From: Echinarachnius parma
Taxonomy: Eukaryota > Echinodermata > Echinoidea > Clypeasteroida > Echinarachniidae
Assembly (NCBI GenBank): GCA_037951105.1
Contig: JBAMJV010011168.1
Span: forward strand, 32,969-96,968
DNA: 64,000 nucleotides
Reading direction: 5' to 3'
The notes under the pieces: model-generated
What the model was told of the DNA's origin: nothing
The model's input: only the letters and a program-made list of their open reading frames with translations
The model's database searches: none
Translations under genes and position numbers: made by a program
In this document: piece by piece, positions 13,801 to 23,187 of the stretch
How the letters are laid out: each line of letters opens with the position of its first letter
Numbering within the stretch: the stretch's first letter is position 1

Positions 13801-16647
13801 ATGTGCACACTCTCATATTTCGGCAAATTGCAGACAATCCTCATATCCGACCTGTTGTGGGTTTTCAGCTGGGTGGACACATAATAAAACATAATTATTT
13901 AATAGTAAGGATCGCAGTGCATATTTTTTATATCACACCAGGAATCAAATAGCTAAAGTTAATAGATGAAACGAATAACAATACAGTCAAATCTTCATAT
14001 AAAGACTACACAACATACACAGTTCATTACAGTTTCAATTATAAGCAGCAGGTTTATTCAGACTTTGTTTAATATATTCGTGAGAAGCTGATCTTTGATC
14101 TTACCTCTAACTATGAGCCTATACAGGGAGCCACGTGCAGATGACCTTTCAGTGCTGTAGTGGATCTCATATATTCCCTCGTCTGAAGCCTGGACTGGGT
14201 CTGAAACTTGATAGGATATTTGCCCAAGATTCACCCTTTGGGAGCCTCCATCCCTTCTCCAGCTAATGACATTGCTTTGCGAATCTGGTTGTGTTACTTG
14301 TGTCATGGTGATGGATACACCAGTATCACCAACATTCACTGTTCTAGTAAAGACTCCATCACTTGGCTCAAACTTTGCTGTGGTTTATAAATGATTAAGC
14401 AAAAGGAAACAGGGTCACTTCCCATACATTCATATGCGACTATTATGATACAACATAGGTCATATTATTACAATTATATTATAACATAAATTTGTATCTA
14501 ATATCTTCCACAATGTTTTTAGATTTTAATAGGTATATTTATAAAAGTACTATAGTTCTATTTCTCATATAAACTTGATTTCTTTCCCTGTACTTTATGA
14601 ATGCAAGAAACGGTAATTCAAGTGTTTCAGAACGCTTCCCGATCGTAGTCAAGGGTATTTTAATTATAATACTTCACGCGAACGATCGCGGATAGTATCC
14701 GACATAAATATTCAACCTATTTTACCAGGTGAACATTATTACCTTTCTATAAACATAACAAATATCATTAACGCAGAACTTACATGGACATTGGTATTTA
14801 ATTGAAGTTTGAAAAACACTCAACATTTTGGGGAAAAATATAAAGTCTAGATATGAACAGCATACTTCCAAAAGGCACTAAATCCACTTTCCATGTTACT
14901 CGAGTTAACGATATCGGTGCATGATATAAACTACGTAGATTTCTAGAAATCCAAATATTTGGGCCAATTACGCAACCAAAATTCAAATATGTAACGTTCC
15001 ATTTTCATATTCCCATACACATGTGGGAACAGTGGGACAAAGAAACTGCTTTTCTCCAAAGTTAAAAACAGTGGATTTAGCGCCTTTTAGAAATAAGCTC
15101 TTCATGTGCAGAGAACTGTTATAGTTTGGGGTGTAATATTCATAAATTGACCCGTCTAAATATAGTACCATCACTTCTGGTGAAGAAAGTTGAAACCCTC
15201 GTCACATCACGGCCCGCTTTTGTCCCTTGACAGTAGAACAGCCCAAATCCGTCTGTGTTCCAACTGTTGTCAGAAAAGGTTACGACTCTGACGTACGAAG
15301 ATATATGAGTCATGTGCGGTAGATCAGCTGGTGGTGCTGGTGCAGTGTTAGAAGGGATGTTAGCTGTCCGGCCAAACTCCAGTGTGGCATTACTATCCGG
15401 TTCACTTCTGTAGCACTGATAGAAGGCAGTTTCTGTGTCGATGGTAGTTTGACGACCTGTCAGTATTGTAAGATGGACAACCTCACCTGCAATAACACAA
15501 ATGTCACAGACAGGAATATGGCTGAACAACACAATTGCAGCACAGAGGTGAATAACGACAGGGAGGATGATAGACATGCGCGCCATTCATACTTGAAAAG
15601 GATTATTTAAAAAAGTGGAGGAAAGAAGAAATAAGACCATTATAATGCTTTCTTCTGGCTTGGTACGAACAGTCACGTTCACGTCACGTTCCGTCACGTT
15701 CAGGTTCTGTACCTTTTGTGAAACAGGTCACCCAAATCTACGAAGTGTAGGGTAACGTGACCCAACAATTTGTTGACCTGCTATATGCAATCTACGAAAG
15801 CTCACGTAAATTGCCGCTGGCGTTTTAAAAAATAACGTAAATTGTCATTGAGAAGAGACTAATGGCAAAATAGCTGGTTCAGGCCGAAGATGAATGAAAC
15901 AAAATGTACCATTCATAGGCGTACCCATGGGGCGGGTAGGGGGGGTCACCCTCCCCTGTACCCCAAAAATACTGTTTTGGCTGACGAAATAATCCCCTCT
16001 CCTTCCCATTTGAAAAAAAAAACATGTGTGCGGCCACTGCTACCATTACTCAGTGTACTAATGATGCAGCTAATGCTAGTGAAACTAATACAATGAAATG
16101 TACAAATATATAATGTACAATAAAATATAAAATTATATAATAAAGTATCGTGTATGGTGTAAGGAAAAGCGCATACACTTATCAAAGGATGATAATGACA
16201 CAGCTAGACAAATGCATGCACACCCAGACACAGTGGTATAGTTTATACCCTCCCATACACGCAAATTATACGTACACAAAAAACAAACATGTAATAAAAA
16301 CAACAACAAATGAAAGTCCCCCTTTATAAAAATAGCGAAATAGTTTTAACGAATAGGTTTTGAGCAAAATAACTTGTTTCTACACGTATTGATAACTTGT
16401 GTGTGATAATAAAATTCAGTGGTGTAGCGTGGTCGGACTGATTGTGGGGGCAACAAAATCACTAGCGAACCCACGATTTTTTCAAGTTTTTTTTTAAAAC
16501 CTAGACCAGGACCAAGTAGTTGAAAAAATCCTGTCAGCGGCGGGGGGGGGGGGGGGGGGGTAGGCTTAGTCGTAATATTTTTTCGAAGCCTAGACCAGGA
16601 CCGGTTCCAACAGGACCAGGACCTAGCGGTTCATAAAATCCTGTCAG

Positions 16648-16684
<37 letters not shown>

Positions 16685-19600
16685 AGTCGTAAATTTTTGT
16701 CAGTACCTTTTTTTAGGCCTAGACCAGGACCAGTCCCAATTTTTGTAGCCAGGACCAGGACCGTGGAAGATATCTAGTCCAGGACCAAGCAACAAGTCTA
16801 GACCAGGTCCAGTAGCCCAAAATTATTGGGGGGCACACCTAAATGTGCCCTTATGTTTTCTATTGTTTTTTCAGAATATATGCCCCCCCGTAGCTACGCC
16901 ACTGATAAAATTGATTTGTCAAGTCATGCATGAGAGTGAAAAGGCAAAGTTGTCACTTTTCACAACTCACAAGAGTCAAAATGTGGCAATTTAAGTTCAC
17001 ATATTGTTGGAAATTAAAAACATATAATTGTTACAAGGATTGTGGTTAGTTTCTGAGTTTTGTCTCGTTGTATGTTGTTTTGATCCGGCGCCTAGCCTGC
17101 AATTTACTCGATCGCCGCGTCGTCAAACTGTGCCTCGGCCCCGCCTCGGCCTCGCTCTCGAATCTCGTCGATATCGTCGCGACGCATCAGGGCCTGTATT
17201 CCGTAAACACATATAAGCAAGAAATCTTAGAATTTTTGCTTATTATAAGCAAAAATGCTTAGATCTAAGCATTTTTGCTTAAATTCCCTCGTAAGCAAAT
17301 TTGCTTACATTTTAGACGCACTTTCGGTAAGCAAATTTGCTAAGTTTTTTTGCTTATTATAAGCAAATTTGCTTAAGCAAATTTGCTTAAACAAGCATTG
17401 GTATTCCATAAACATTTCAGCGTAAGATTTTTGTCTTAAATTTAAGACACCTCATAGGTGGCTTAAATATATTAAGAAACAAATCTTATAGTCTGTAATC
17501 TTGAAGTTTGGGCATGTATTGTAGTGTAAGCTCGATGATTGGCTGTGTTGCATGTACATACATATATTCTGATAATGCAGTAATAATGAAATAATTTGCA
17601 CACCGTCTGATTTGAAGATGAGCCTAATTAATAATTGTTGAAGTATGCATACACAGGGCCAAAGGGACGCTCCAAAAAAAATGGTAACTTGTCACCCTTG
17701 AAGTAATAACAGCTGGCCACCTCACCGTGTACTGCTAGGCAAGCACCACGGGCCGCGGCCGGAGCCCCTGGCGCCTGGCGGTCGGGGTGGCTAGCTAGGC
17801 CTAAGCGGACACAGTCAGTAGTTGGCTGTAGCGAGTAACCAGTTTCCGATCCCCGTTTGGACCACGAATGTTTAGACAAACATAATATAAGCACAGTTTC
17901 TAATTTGATTATCCATTTCTATTTAACGTTATCTGTTAGAAAGATTTATTTTCTCCCTCTAACAACTGTCTGATACTTTGTCCGCGGTCCCCATTCACTT
18001 ACATACAATATTTTGTGCGCTGCGACAAATCCTTAAACACGCAATCTCCATAGAAATTCCATCGCACAACAAGGAAAAGTTGTGTCGTCGAGAATATTCT
18101 GGATGACGTCATGACTAATCTTAGTAACAAGCGCTTTCACTTTTACAAATAATGATTAAACACTCACGTCACGTTTTGGTAGACGTGACGATTCGAGTTT
18201 TACCGGCATGGAAAACGACAAATTGTTGGGTCACTTTACCCTACACTTCGTAGATTTGGGTGACCTGTTTCACAAAAGGTACAGAACCGTTCACGTGACG
18301 TGAACGTGACGTGAACGTGACTGTTCGTACCAAGCCCTTTCTTCTTGATCAAAAATTTAGTGGCATATCAGATGTATACTTGATAAGGTACATAATCATG
18401 CATTGTATTATGCATGGATATAGTGTGGTTAAATTAAAAAAAAGACAACACTAAAATTCCGTTGGCTAATAAATCAAACATCCTCAAAATTGCGTTCATA
18501 TTGGTATTATCTTTTTGTGTGTAGGGGCTCATGCCCGACCACACTCACAGGGTTGACAACTTTGAGCCAGAGGTGAGAGTGAGACATTGTGAGGGAGCGA
18601 AGTGACTGAGCGGGGGGAGGCTGTGGGAGGGGGGTGTCCCCCCTCCCACGGTAGGGAGCTTTCGATTTTTGGACTTCAAATTGTGCAATCTGGTGCATAC
18701 CTAGATAGGAAATTTGGGCTTAAGATTAACTGTATCTAGGAAAGCGTGTTATGATTTGATCGAACAGAAATTTAAATATATTTTTAACGAAGAAAACAAA
18801 ATAATAATTGACACACTAATAAATATGCACCCCAACGCACACATAAATATTGTATTTAGTGTCACAGTATACACAGTTCCAACATAAAACATATGCCACA
18901 TTATGTATGATCCAACAACATAGCCTACAGCCAAGAATGAGTCCCGAGGGAGCGAAGTGACCGAGGGCTGGGGCAGAGCCAGAGGGGGAGGGTTTGGTAG
19001 GGGGTTTCCCCCATCCACGGTAAGATTTTGCATTTACATACTTGAAATGGTGCAATTTGGTACACATCACACAAGCAGCCAGAGCAATGCCAGCCTACAC
19101 GAGAACTACGTGGCCCGGTACAGAAAAAGGTACTCACCCCAGACCATACGTAAGTTACACAACAAACAGAGATAAGCGCGCAGCGAAAACTTAAAATGGA
19201 TGTATACATTCGTTTTTGAACTTTAGAATTAACAAGTCTTAGCTCATACATTTCATTTTTTTCTTTCCCACTCTTCTTCTTTTTTCCTTTTTTTTTTGGA
19301 GGGGGGGGGGGGCAAAAGGCGTTTTGCCCCCCCCCCCCACTTTTTGGATTGGGGGAGGGGGGGGGGGCGGCCGCCCCCCTGCCCCCCACTTCCGGCGCCT
19401 ATGGGTTCTATAACATTTTTTTCCTCTGCAGGGGAACACATTTGGTGGCCACTATAGGCAGGTTGGCTGCTATAGACAGGTGGCCACTAAAACAGGTTTG
19501 ACTGTACTCTTCACTACTATTTTGTTTACCGGCGGGCCCCGGACGAGTGAACTAGTGTTCAAAGATTCCGCCCGAGCCCCGTCCAATATGTGAGAGGGTA

Positions 19601-19972
19601 GATTTTTAAGCGACAAATACGCTCGACTCCCTGGCGGGTTGGAAACTCGGCGACCTCCTGGCGATCAGCAAATTCGGCCGGAGTCCGTTTGATTTGTGAC
19701 GCAGGCATTACAAAATAATAAATCTGTCAAAAAACTCATTGTTTGCAACTAAGTAGTGTAGAATAAGATGTTTTATACAAATGTAAATAGCGATATAGTA
19801 TGCAAAGTGACAGCACAATGGTAATAAGATCCAAACATGGTACACTAATTATCAGTATTCATTTTTAGTTGTGAAACTCACCGCCAACAAACTCCGTAGT
19901 CGATGCAAACCATGCCAAGAAAATTACTGAAATCCATTTTATTCGAACCACACCGCGCTTCATCTCTGCCAT
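1616..19972 (-). CDS. Copy A: Tie-like receptor without kinase, 16 exons, 995 aa
   Basis: Exons in transcript order are 19882-19972, 15169-15486, 14105-14377, 12095-12229, 10681-10842, 8415-8546, 8076-8231, 7502-7633, 6876-7160, 5694-6005, 5403-5473, 4847-5078, 3882-4120, 3551-3620, 3059-3158 and 1616-1895. All introns are GT-AG, nearly all are phase 1, and the total of 2988 nt gives 995 codons plus stop with no internal stop. Predicted order: signal peptide (1-30), Ig (31-136), Ig (137-227), five EGF-like modules (228-466), Ig (467-561), three FN3 (562-869), transmembrane helix (about 874-899), cytoplasmic tail (900-995). Ig-Ig-EGF-Ig-FN3x3 is the ectodomain plan of Tie1/Tie2. The likely role is a cell-surface receptor or co-receptor signalling through phosphotyrosines added by another kinase (inference). 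Vertebrate Tie has three EGF modules and a kinase; here there are five and none. Copies B and C downstream are paralogues. A separate kinase exon spliced alternatively outside the window cannot be excluded. Confidence 0.86.
2021..2737. mobile_element. TA-flanked long-TIR element (Tc1/mariner-type MITE)
   Basis: Terminal repeats start CACTACTCACAACAAGTAAG and the arms run almost 190 bp. TA flanks both sides (2019-2020, 2738-2739). Block 2 has the empty site with a single TA near 24781. No transposase frame. Confidence 0.78.
3059..3158 (-). CDS. Copy A exon 15: transmembrane helix
   Basis: 100 nt, phase 1 to 2, residues 870-902. About 25 uncharged residues (ILTAVIAVMAVVIIALSAAL and on to VWTLL) are followed by RVKR, a basic stop-transfer signal, so the protein is type I with its tail inside the cell. 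Acceptor CCTACAG, donor GTATGT. Confidence 0.86.
3551..4120 (-). CDS. Copy A exons 13-14: fibronectin III domain 3
   Basis: Exon 3882-4120 (239 nt) encodes APPPGRIANI, LTVSWSAAMP, KYEIQYQL and LAPETNYIIM. Exon 3551-3620 (70 nt) completes it with VRTVNGEGASNWSAP. Together they make residues 767-869. Donors are GTGAGC and GTGGGA. This is the membrane-proximal FN3 domain; both exons are conserved in copies B and C. Confidence 0.84.
4333..4785. mobile_element. TTAA-flanked non-autonomous element (AGGGG family)
   Basis: Bounded by TTAA at 4329-4332 and 4786-4789, with ends AGGGGAAGTTC and TACTACCCCT. Internal sequence is shared with 9360-9880, 24232-24743 and 38852-39405. It sits in the FN3-2/FN3-3 intron of copy A and is absent from the matching intron of copy B. 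Confidence 0.72.
4847..5473 (-). CDS. Copy A exons 11-12: fibronectin III domain 2
   Basis: Two exons, 5403-5473 (71 nt, phase 1 to 0) and 4847-5078 (232 nt, phase 0 to 1), residues 666-766. The first carries PSGVAVEAVNPRQLQVFWQ (strands A-B with the FN3 tryptophan). The second carries FYKITYS and LQTYLDYTVYVTAGN, the FN3 C-C' and F strands. The exon layout (split at the B/C loop) is repeated in domain 3. Confidence 0.83.
5694..6005 (-). CDS. Copy A exon 10: fibronectin III domain 1
   Basis: 312 nt, residues 562-665, one whole FN3 domain in one exon. FN3 landmarks are PPSVSS, the tryptophan in ILQWSGW, IIGYTAYV, and LDSDTAYEFSVAAARE. Acceptor TTTCCAG, donor GTAAGT. Copy B has 27823-28131, one codon shorter. 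Confidence 0.85.
6141..6740. mobile_element. Inverted-repeat element with poly-G near both ends
   Basis: Ends AACCCTAAAAAGGCC and GGCCTTATAAGGGTT; poly-G at 6204-6217 and 6679-6700. Related elements are at 36581-37294 and, truncated, 54731-55565. Copy B lacks it in the same intron. Confidence 0.65.
6876..7160 (-). CDS. Copy A exon 9: third Ig-like domain
   Basis: 285 nt, residues 467-561. The Ig cysteine pair is in ASFTCHVIGNPLP and GDYLCVYTAG, the classic C and YxC positions. Acceptor TTTTCAG, donor GTATGA. The domain position, between EGF modules and FN3 domains, is that of Tie Ig3. In copy B the first cysteine has become serine. Confidence 0.85.
7502..7633 (-). CDS. Copy A exon 8: EGF-like module 5
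   Basis: 132 nt, residues 423-466. It begins ECRGGFYGLDC and continues QCHCADQACN, with donor GTAAGA and acceptor ATATCAG. The copy B counterpart is 30080-30211. It is the last EGF-like module before the third Ig domain. Confidence 0.83.
8076..8231 (-). CDS. Copy A exon 7: EGF-like module 4
   Basis: 156 nt, residues 371-422. It starts IPDTCDVGYYGSEC, continues KCHCLDNVACD and ends VFCEG, with donor GTAGGA. The matching exon in copy B is 30568-30723, of identical length. Confidence 0.83.
8415..8546 (-). CDS. Copy A exon 6: EGF-like module 3
   Basis: 132 nt, residues 327-370. It begins ACSGGTFGAGC and ends GDNCQ, with donor GTAAGT and acceptor TGATAG. Cysteine spacing is of the tandem Tie/MEGF EGF type. 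Only the last 34 nt remain in copy B (31051-31084). Confidence 0.83.
8581..8958. mobile_element. TTAA-flanked element, AGGGATCTAGTAA family
   Basis: Begins AGGGATCTAGTAACTTTG, ends TTACTAAGTCCCT, with TTAA on both sides (8577-8580, 8959-8962). Full copies at 21264-21641 and 43176-43536, and a shorter one at 53208-53418. No coding capacity. Confidence 0.72.
9360..9880. mobile_element. TTAA-flanked element (AGGGG family)
   Basis: TTAA at 9356-9359 and 9881-9884; ends AGGGGTAGTTCAG and TACTACCCCT. Lies back to back with the next element, sharing the central TTAA. Confidence 0.72.
9885..10446. mobile_element. TTAA-type element (AGGGATAGTTGAG family), adjacent insertion
   Basis: Starts AGGGATAGTTGAG directly after the TTAA that closes the previous element and ends CAACTATCCCT. 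The right TTAA has decayed. Internal sequence is the reverse of the neighbouring family type. Confidence 0.68.
10681..10842 (-). CDS. Copy A exon 5: EGF-like module 2 with Tie signature
   Basis: 162 nt, residues 273-326, eight cysteines. It contains FCLPDPYGCSC followed by GFKGLAC; human Tie2 carries the same FCLPDPYGCSC string and then GWKGLQC. This is the most diagnostic segment of the gene. The acceptor is TTTCCAG and the donor GTAGGG. The exon is missing from copy B, inside a deletion. Confidence 0.88.
11014..11593. repeat. Perfect 290-bp tandem duplication
   Basis: Two units (11014-11303 and 11304-11593) differ at one visible base (11278 T, 11568 C). They lie in the EGF1/EGF2 intron of copy A. 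The short 67-codon frame each contains is repeated but has no recognisable homology. Confidence 0.85.
12095..12229 (-). CDS. Copy A exon 4: EGF-like module 1
   Basis: 135 nt, residues 228-272, phase 1 to 1, donor GTGAGT. It contains CYNGGVCDDQSGLCICP and a closing GPNC, the usual EGF/Tie-type spacing. The same exon is kept in copy B at 32434-32568 with the same length. Confidence 0.85.
12230..14104. other. Long intron, no recognised feature
   Basis: Intron between EGF1 and Ig2 of copy A, 1875 bp against 294 bp in copy B. The extra sequence (about 12290-13850) is either an unrecognised insertion or a deletion in B. No inverted ends found. Confidence 0.5.
14105..14377 (-). CDS. Copy A exon 3: second Ig-like domain, no cysteines
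   Basis: 273 nt, residues 137-227, acceptor ACCACAG and donor GTAAGA. The domain has no cysteine. It ends in DEGIYEIHY...LYRLIVRG, which lines up with the end of the Tie2 second Ig domain (DAGVYSARY...TRLIVRR), itself also lacking the canonical disulphide. The following exon begins ECAANMWGP, comparable to CEAQKWGP in Tie2. This junction is one of the strongest links to the Tie family. Confidence 0.85.
15169..15486 (-). CDS. Copy A exon 2: N-terminal Ig-like domain
   Basis: 318 nt, phase 1 to 1, residues 31-136. The acceptor is TTATTGCAG and the donor GATG|GTACTA; both are placed identically in copy B. Two cysteines lie in FYQCYRSE and LFYCQGT, spaced like an Ig fold pair. The second cysteine context resembles the first Ig domain of Tie2 (GAYFCEG). 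Joining to exon 1 gives EFVGGEVVHL. Confidence 0.82.
16417..16904. mobile_element. hAT-like MITE nested in the larger element
   Basis: Ends CAGTGGTGTAGCG and CGTAGCTACGCCACTG, flanked by exact 8-bp repeats ATAAAATT (16409-16416, 16905-16912), the hAT target size. The interior holds GACCAGGACC-type degenerate repeats and poly-G runs at 16542-16560 and 16649-16683. Confidence 0.75.
17209..17400. repeat. Cluster of AAGCAAATTTGCTT palindromes
   Basis: Repeated short palindromes (AAGCAAATTTGCTT, TTGCTTATTATAAGCAA, AAGCATTTTTGCTT context) between TATTCCGTAAAC at 17199 and TATTCCATAAAC near 17404. Probably the end of a transposon, but its limits are not clear. Confidence 0.6.
18515..19085. repeat. 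Two diverged copies of a GAGCGAAGTGAC repeat
   Basis: 18575-18700 and 18935-19070 share GAGGGAGCGAAGTGAC, a G-rich stretch, a CCCCC...CCACGGTA hairpin-like segment, and a GTGCAATTTGGT tail. Family unknown; non-coding. Confidence 0.55.
19882..19972 (-). CDS. Copy A exon 1: signal peptide
   Basis: The start is the ATG at 19970-19972. It gives MAEMKRGVV followed by a hydrophobic stretch (WISVIFLAWFA) and ends at EFVG. The donor is GTGAGT and the exon ends in phase 1 (91 nt). Copy B has a matching exon at 35894-35987 with similar residues and the same donor, which supports this start. An ATG at 15586 opens a frame straight into exon 2, but that reads through the intron acceptor, so it is not the preferred start. 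Confidence 0.82.
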
Positions 19973-20120
19973 CTTGAACCTACTCGATACACTCGAAACT
20001 GGAATATGAATTTAGGTGTAAACTGGCCGTTTTGTATAATATGATCAAATATTAATGCATGTACTTCCTCATTTGAGCAAGTCAACGTTGTTTGTTTATA
20101 TGCGTACATGAACATGACTG

Positions 20121-20654
20121 CAGTGGCGTACCCAGGATTTTTTTCAAGGGGGGGGGGGGAAGTCGTAAATTTTGTTCGAAACCGAGACCAAGTACCTTAA
20201 CAATTTTCGAGACCGAGACCAGATTCAGCCCAAAATTTTCGAGGTCAAGACTGCAGGACCCATTTGTTGAGAATCCTGTAAGCGGGGGGGGGGGGGGGGG
20301 GGGGGGGGGTTTCGTAGAAATTTTTGAAGCCGAGACCACTAATTTTCGACATTTTCAAGACCGAGAACAGGTCCAGTCCCAAATTTCCAAGGCCGAGACC
20401 AGGACCCATTGCTTGAGAATCCTGTAAGCGGGGGGGGGGGGGGGGGGGGGGGGTAGTCGTACAAACATTTTGAAGCCGAGACAAAGGATTTTCAACCGAG
20501 ACCAGGTCCAGTGCCATATTTTCGAGGCCGAGGCCAGGGTTTTTCGCAGGGGGAGGGGGGTTCAAACCCACAAAACAGTCTTTTTGGGGACAAAGGGGGG
20601 GGGGGGGGGTTAACCTGCCCACCCCCCCCCCCCTCCTCCCTGGGTACGCCTATG
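20121..20654. mobile_element. Inverted-repeat element with poly-G minisatellite
   Basis: Ends CAGTGGCGTACCCAGG and CCTGGGTACGCC. Inside, about 140-bp units carry CCTGTAAGCG, a poly-G run (20284-20309, 20430-20453) and GAAGCCGAGACC. Related to the interior of 16417-16904. Flanking 8-mers match only partly. Confidence 0.6.
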
Positions 20655-21263
20655 CATGCCTTCAAATGTATGAGCTGATTTTGCCTTCAAATGTCAAGGT
20701 TTTGCCCAAACTGTGCGATTTCACCCCAAATTCGTGTTTTCAAGAAGAGCGAAATTAATTACTCGTTATTACTTAATGTAATAGTTATATCCCCATGAAA
20801 ATGTTGGTACATAATAGTACATTACATGCGAACCTTTTGAATGGTATAAATATATGATGGTTATGTAAATATATTCCCATGTTCTATATGGATTAACACC
20901 CAGCATTCAATTTGGTAGAATCGGAAATTTATGTGCGCACAACATGCACATTCAGGCAGTTACACTTGCTTATTCAGAGGGCTGATCGCATTTCCCCTAT
21001 AACATGAGCACTGTTTGATTGTGTAAATCAAGTTATAAGTCTTTGAATAATGCAATTAAATACTACTAATAAAAAAAAATAACAGTTTCCCGGCCAAGGT
21101 CAATTATGAGCACGATTTCAAGTAAGGCAAACTTTGTTATTTTGTTTGCGTATTATGTTGGGTTCTATAATTCGTTTGTAGACATGAGGCTGCAAGCACG
21201 TACCAACTACATGTAATGTGACAATGATTGTACATGATTATACACTGTTTGCTTATTACTTAA

Positions 21264-21641
21264 AGGGATCTAGTAATTTTGTTGACATGTGCAAAAAGTG
21301 ATGAATGATTGATGCAATGTATATTGTTGTTATCTCATATGTCCACAGGGTATTGTGTGAAAATTTCAAGTCAAATGGACATTGTATGGCCAAGTAATGA
21401 GAGAAAATGCAAAGTGATATTCAGTAACTCACTGCACTCACTTTGTACACGGAAGAAAAACTCGCCCAGAGTTTTTCTTATCTGAATACTTCAATCATAC
21501 ATATCTTTGTAACGAAAGGGAAATTTGAAAAACCGAAACCTGTCCCATGATTTTATTGTTAATAGGAATACAACAAGGTATAAGGGAACCGCTAGAATTA
21601 ACATTTTATTTTGAGGAGTTGGACAATGTTACTAAGTCCCT
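21264..21641. mobile_element. TTAA-flanked element, AGGGATCTAGTAA family
   Basis: Near-identical to 8581-8958 over its whole length, with TTAA at 21260-21263 and 21642-21645. The low divergence suggests recent activity of the family. Confidence 0.75.
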
Positions 21642-21798
21642 TTAAGATGTATATCAATGAATATAAAATAATACATTTTTGTTTTCTGAACTCGAATTTG
21701 AACAGATTGAAAAAGGGAGGAAACATGCACTCCAGACCTCTTCCGGCGACTTCCGACTGATGCAGACATTGTCTTTCTTCACACAGGCATTGCTACTT

Positions 21799-21802
<4 letters not shown>

Positions 21803-21847
<45 letters not shown>

Positions 21848-22036
21848 GCTCTCTCACACACACACACACACACATACACACGTACATTCATACTCAAACA
21901 CACACAAACACCCATACACACACACATACCTTTTTTAAAGAGATTTAAATTCCTCCAAATTATTTACATATCATAAACAATTGAATAAACATACATACAC
22001 ACACACACGCACACGCACACGTGCACGTACACATTT
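21803..22036. repeat. CA microsatellite
   Basis: Interrupted (CA)n at 21803-21845, 21855-21930 and 21996-22030. A second CA tract occurs at the duplicate place in block 2, 40330-40390. Confidence 0.85.
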
Positions 22037-23187
22037 TGGCAAAAATGTTGCCAAATTCTGTCAACTTTCATACAAATTTGTCATAATGACATCATATTTC
22101 TTTGTGAAACACCCTCCCGTATGCCCCTCCGTTCTGGCGCTACTTTTGGGATGTTGCTACGCCGCTGGATCTAACCCTCATATAGCCCAAACCTCATACT
22201 AATGTAACGGTGTGAATGTCTGAACACTAAAGAACAGAACGGAAAACTTATCATCGTTTAATTGATGAACTAATATATCTTAACCAGACTAAATAAATAC
22301 ATCGTGATCTTCTTCTTTTGTTATATAATATTTATTCCCACTCATCATATCCCACATCCTATAACCCCAATTAAACAAGCCCTTGTTTCCATATTTATTC
22401 CATATGTCTGTAATTTGTTTATACAATTTTTTTAATTAAAAAGCAAAACTAAATAGGGCCAAATATATGACATAATATTGGACAATATATTAGTTATACA
22501 TTCATATAAAATAACAGTTTTAAACAATACAATCAGTAAGAAATGGAGTACAAACATGTAACAAATGTACACGGAATGTTTATGTATATAACCTTTTTGT
22601 ATATAATCGAACTATTTTGCATAATGAAATATTTTAGAATCAATGAATATTCATTTTTAATATATTATGCTGCATGCACGATATATTATAATTTCTAACT
22701 AAAAAATATACATCAGACGCTGTAAGAAATATCATTCATCATCTTATCGACTAGGGGATCAATCATAACCATTATCTAAACCCCTTCGCGATTCTCCCGA
22801 TGGTTTGGCAAAGCTTGAAGATGTCATCACAGCCCTTATTTACTTTTGTATTCACGTTTTGCGTATTTTTAAAAGCAAATTTACGTAATTGGACCAACCG
22901 TATTGAAGTTACATGACCTGTTGTCGCTGCATGTCAGCTGAAAAAATTGGTATTTTCGTGATTTATGTAAAACACATATGGAACTAATGTTTTCCATTAC
23001 AGAGATAAAACATATGAATGATTCTGGTTGCAGTCAAAATAGATAAATATTAGCTTTAAACCAAATAAATCACTAAACCCATTGAAATACCCATTAATAT
23101 AAAACAACAAAAAGTACATAAGAATGTATTATAATATTAGAAAAAGCAGGCTCTTTCATTTCAATGGATGTATAATACATGGAAGAA

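Larger units (their letters stand above)
15657..18336. mobile_element. 2.7-kb inverted-repeat element with 9-bp target duplication
   Basis: Arms start GGCTTGGTACGAACAGTCAC at both ends and run more than 100 bp, with short TCACGT sub-repeats. Exact 9-bp flanks CTTTCTTCT at 15648-15656 and 18337-18345. Block 2 carries an unoccupied site near 34220-34235. The 9-bp duplication and long arms fit a Mutator-like (MULE) non-autonomous element. It lies in intron 1 of copy A and holds a nested element at 16417-16904. Confidence 0.78.
1..22100. repeat. Segmental duplication, block 1 (contains copy A)
   Basis: Introns and flanks of block 1 align in order with 22560-40500: the first 70 bases match about 22563-22640, and 20930-21216 matches 38700-39580. 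The segment 21690-21800 (ending CACACAGGCATTGCTAC) matches 40215-40330. It extends left beyond the window. Right edge approximate. Confidence 0.8.

Noticed and set aside
15140..15586. A frame starting at ATG 15586 that gives a hydrophobic leader joined to exon 2 of copy A
   Set aside because: The leader part crosses a splice acceptor (TTATTGCAG at 15487-15495) that copy B also has, and a separate conserved signal peptide exon exists at 19882-19972. An alternative first exon remains possible but is less likely.
18925..20622. Proline-rich minus-strand frames
   Set aside because: They arise from poly-G/poly-C tracts in transposon sequence; no domain or splice support.
21679..22202. Thr-His-rich frames on the plus strand
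   Set aside because: Translation of the CA microsatellite.
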